DNA from: Rhizobium sullae
GTDB lineage: Bacteria; Pseudomonadota; Alphaproteobacteria; Rhizobiales; Rhizobiaceae
Direction: 5' to 3'
Length of the DNA stretch: 64,000 nucleotides
Assembly (NCBI RefSeq): GCF_025200715.1
Contig: NZ_CP104143.1
Coordinates: forward strand, 1,364,001 to 1,428,000
In this document: positions 63,314 to 64,000 of the stretch, piece by piece
Layout: every line of letters begins with the position of its first letter
Numbering within the stretch: position 1 is the stretch's first letter
Position numbers and translations under genes: made by a program
The notes under the pieces: generated by a model
Told to the model about the DNA's origin: nothing
The model's database searches: none
What the model saw: only the letters and a program-made list of their open reading frames with translations

Positions 63314-64000
63314 TTACTTGACCGCAACGATCCCGCAGAAATTGTACCAACGGAAGAAAACCTCGACATGCCGGAAGCCTGTTTCCTTCAGAAGCAAGAC
63401 GTTCTCTTCGAGGCGATAGGGGATTAGTACGTTTTCCAGCGCCTCACGTTTTTTGGCGATTTCAATATCCGAATAACCATTCCGCCGCTTGAAATCGTAG
63501 TAATGCTGGATGAACAGACGATTGAAGGTCGTATCCTCGCTGGTCAGTTTCTCGATCAGCAGCAGGCAGCCTTGCTCGTTCAAACCTGAATAGATCATCT
63601 TCATCACCCGTTCCCGGTAAAGCGGACGGATGAATTGCAGGGTCAGCAGCATTGTGACGACGCTGGCGTTCTCCATGTAAAGCCCCTCGTGAAGATCGGC
63701 GGTAACGAGATCGATCGGCCGCTGCGCGCTCTTGCACGCGACCTTCTGGCGGGCTTTTTCCAGCATGTCCGGCGCGTTGTCGATGCCGATGAACTTCACC
63801 CTCGGATCCAGGATGGGATCGAGCGTCAGCAATGTGGTCGCGGTCGAGCAGCCGATGTCGTAGAGATTGGTGTTGGGCCTGGCAAAATCCTGGGCCAGCT
63901 CGCACACCATGCGCTGCATTTCTTCATAATGCGGCACGGAGCGGCTGACCATGTCGTCGAACACGTCGGCGACCTTGGCATTGAAGGCAAAATCTCCGAC
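63314..64000 (-). CDS. CmoA-like carboxy-SAM synthase (5' end outside window)
   Basis: The minus-strand frame is open to the right edge. The visible part reads [35 protein letters not shown], then [67 protein letters not shown] and [28 protein letters not shown]. This is the CmoA family, which makes carboxy-SAM for tRNA wobble modification with CmoB. No CmoB is in view; it may lie beyond the window. Alternative: another AdoMet-using paralogue with a different partner. Confidence 0.85.
   Translation of the reverse strand, partial: VGDFAFNAKVADVFDDMVSRSVPHYEEMQRMVCELAQDFARPNTNLYDIGCSTATTLLTLDPILDPRVKFIGIDNAPDMLEKARQKVACKSAQRPIDLVTADLHEGLYMENASVVTMLLTLQFIRPLYRERVMKMIYSGLNEQGCLLLIEKLTSEDTTFNRLFIQHYYDFKRRNGYSDIEIAKKREALENVLIPYRLEENVLLLKETGFRHVEVFFRWYNFCGIVAVK

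Overview
The window looks like a chromosomal piece of a Rhizobiaceae alphaproteobacterium (Rhizobium or a close relative). The support is high GC with ATGA-type gene overlaps, several class III nucleotide cyclases, a znuABC-zur cluster with the alphaproteobacterial Zur operator, cobS/cobT, a UvrB of about 1000 residues, extensin-like and DUF1801/SRPBCC families, and a palindromic element of the kind scattered through Rhizobium genomes. Genus is inferred from gene content only. No tRNA, rRNA, CRISPR array or intact transposase was seen.

Layout. 1-5152: end of a class III cyclase, then a zinc-starvation regulon (zigA-like GTPase, znuA, znuC, znuB, zur) with three Zur-box-like palindromes. 5169-6411: gamma-carbonic anhydrase-like protein and a FAH-family hydrolase. 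6487-12783: a 1220-residue FecR-TPR-beta-barrel protein translationally coupled to a CHASE2 class III cyclase, with a divergent membrane protein that resembles Pycsar-type effectors. 12461-21117: a sulfonate-type utilisation island (flavin monooxygenases, ABC importer, dehydrogenase, broken flavin reductase) bounded by a 438-bp near-identical direct repeat of the end of that membrane-protein gene. 21132-29135: dusA, a cold-shock protein, a J-domain protein, a small monooxygenase, uvrB and another class III cyclase. 29232-31714: small accessory enzymes. 31722-38110: a Tat-exported molybdenum aldehyde oxidoreductase (paoABC-like) with AraC regulator and a divergent MFS carrier. 38256-48963: diguanylate cyclase, YCII and DMT proteins, a DUF1800-DUF1501 pair, VOC protein, thioesterase, chemoreceptor and extensin-like lipoprotein. 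49081-58105: many small genes (SRPBCC, VOC, DUF1801), an ABC-2 exporter, two decayed genes, and an ArsR-SRPBCC operon preceded by three copies of an imperfect inverted repeat. 58297-61693: cobS with two small genes, divergent from cobT, and dgkA. 61821-64000: CDF-like carrier, an isoprenylcysteine-methyltransferase-like membrane protein and the 3' part of a cmoA-like gene cut by the window end.

The most interesting items are: (1) the FecR/TPR/barrel-CHASE2 cyclase pair beside a putative nucleotide-gated membrane protein, which could be an outer-membrane-to-cyclic-nucleotide signalling unit; (2) the direct-repeat-bounded sulfonate island, which looks like integration by homologous recombination; (3) the ArsR operator cluster and the phased 18-bp repeat upstream of DUF1800/DUF1501; (4) in-frame palindromic elements in the uvrB tail. 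All functional assignments rest on reading motifs by eye; no database search was run.
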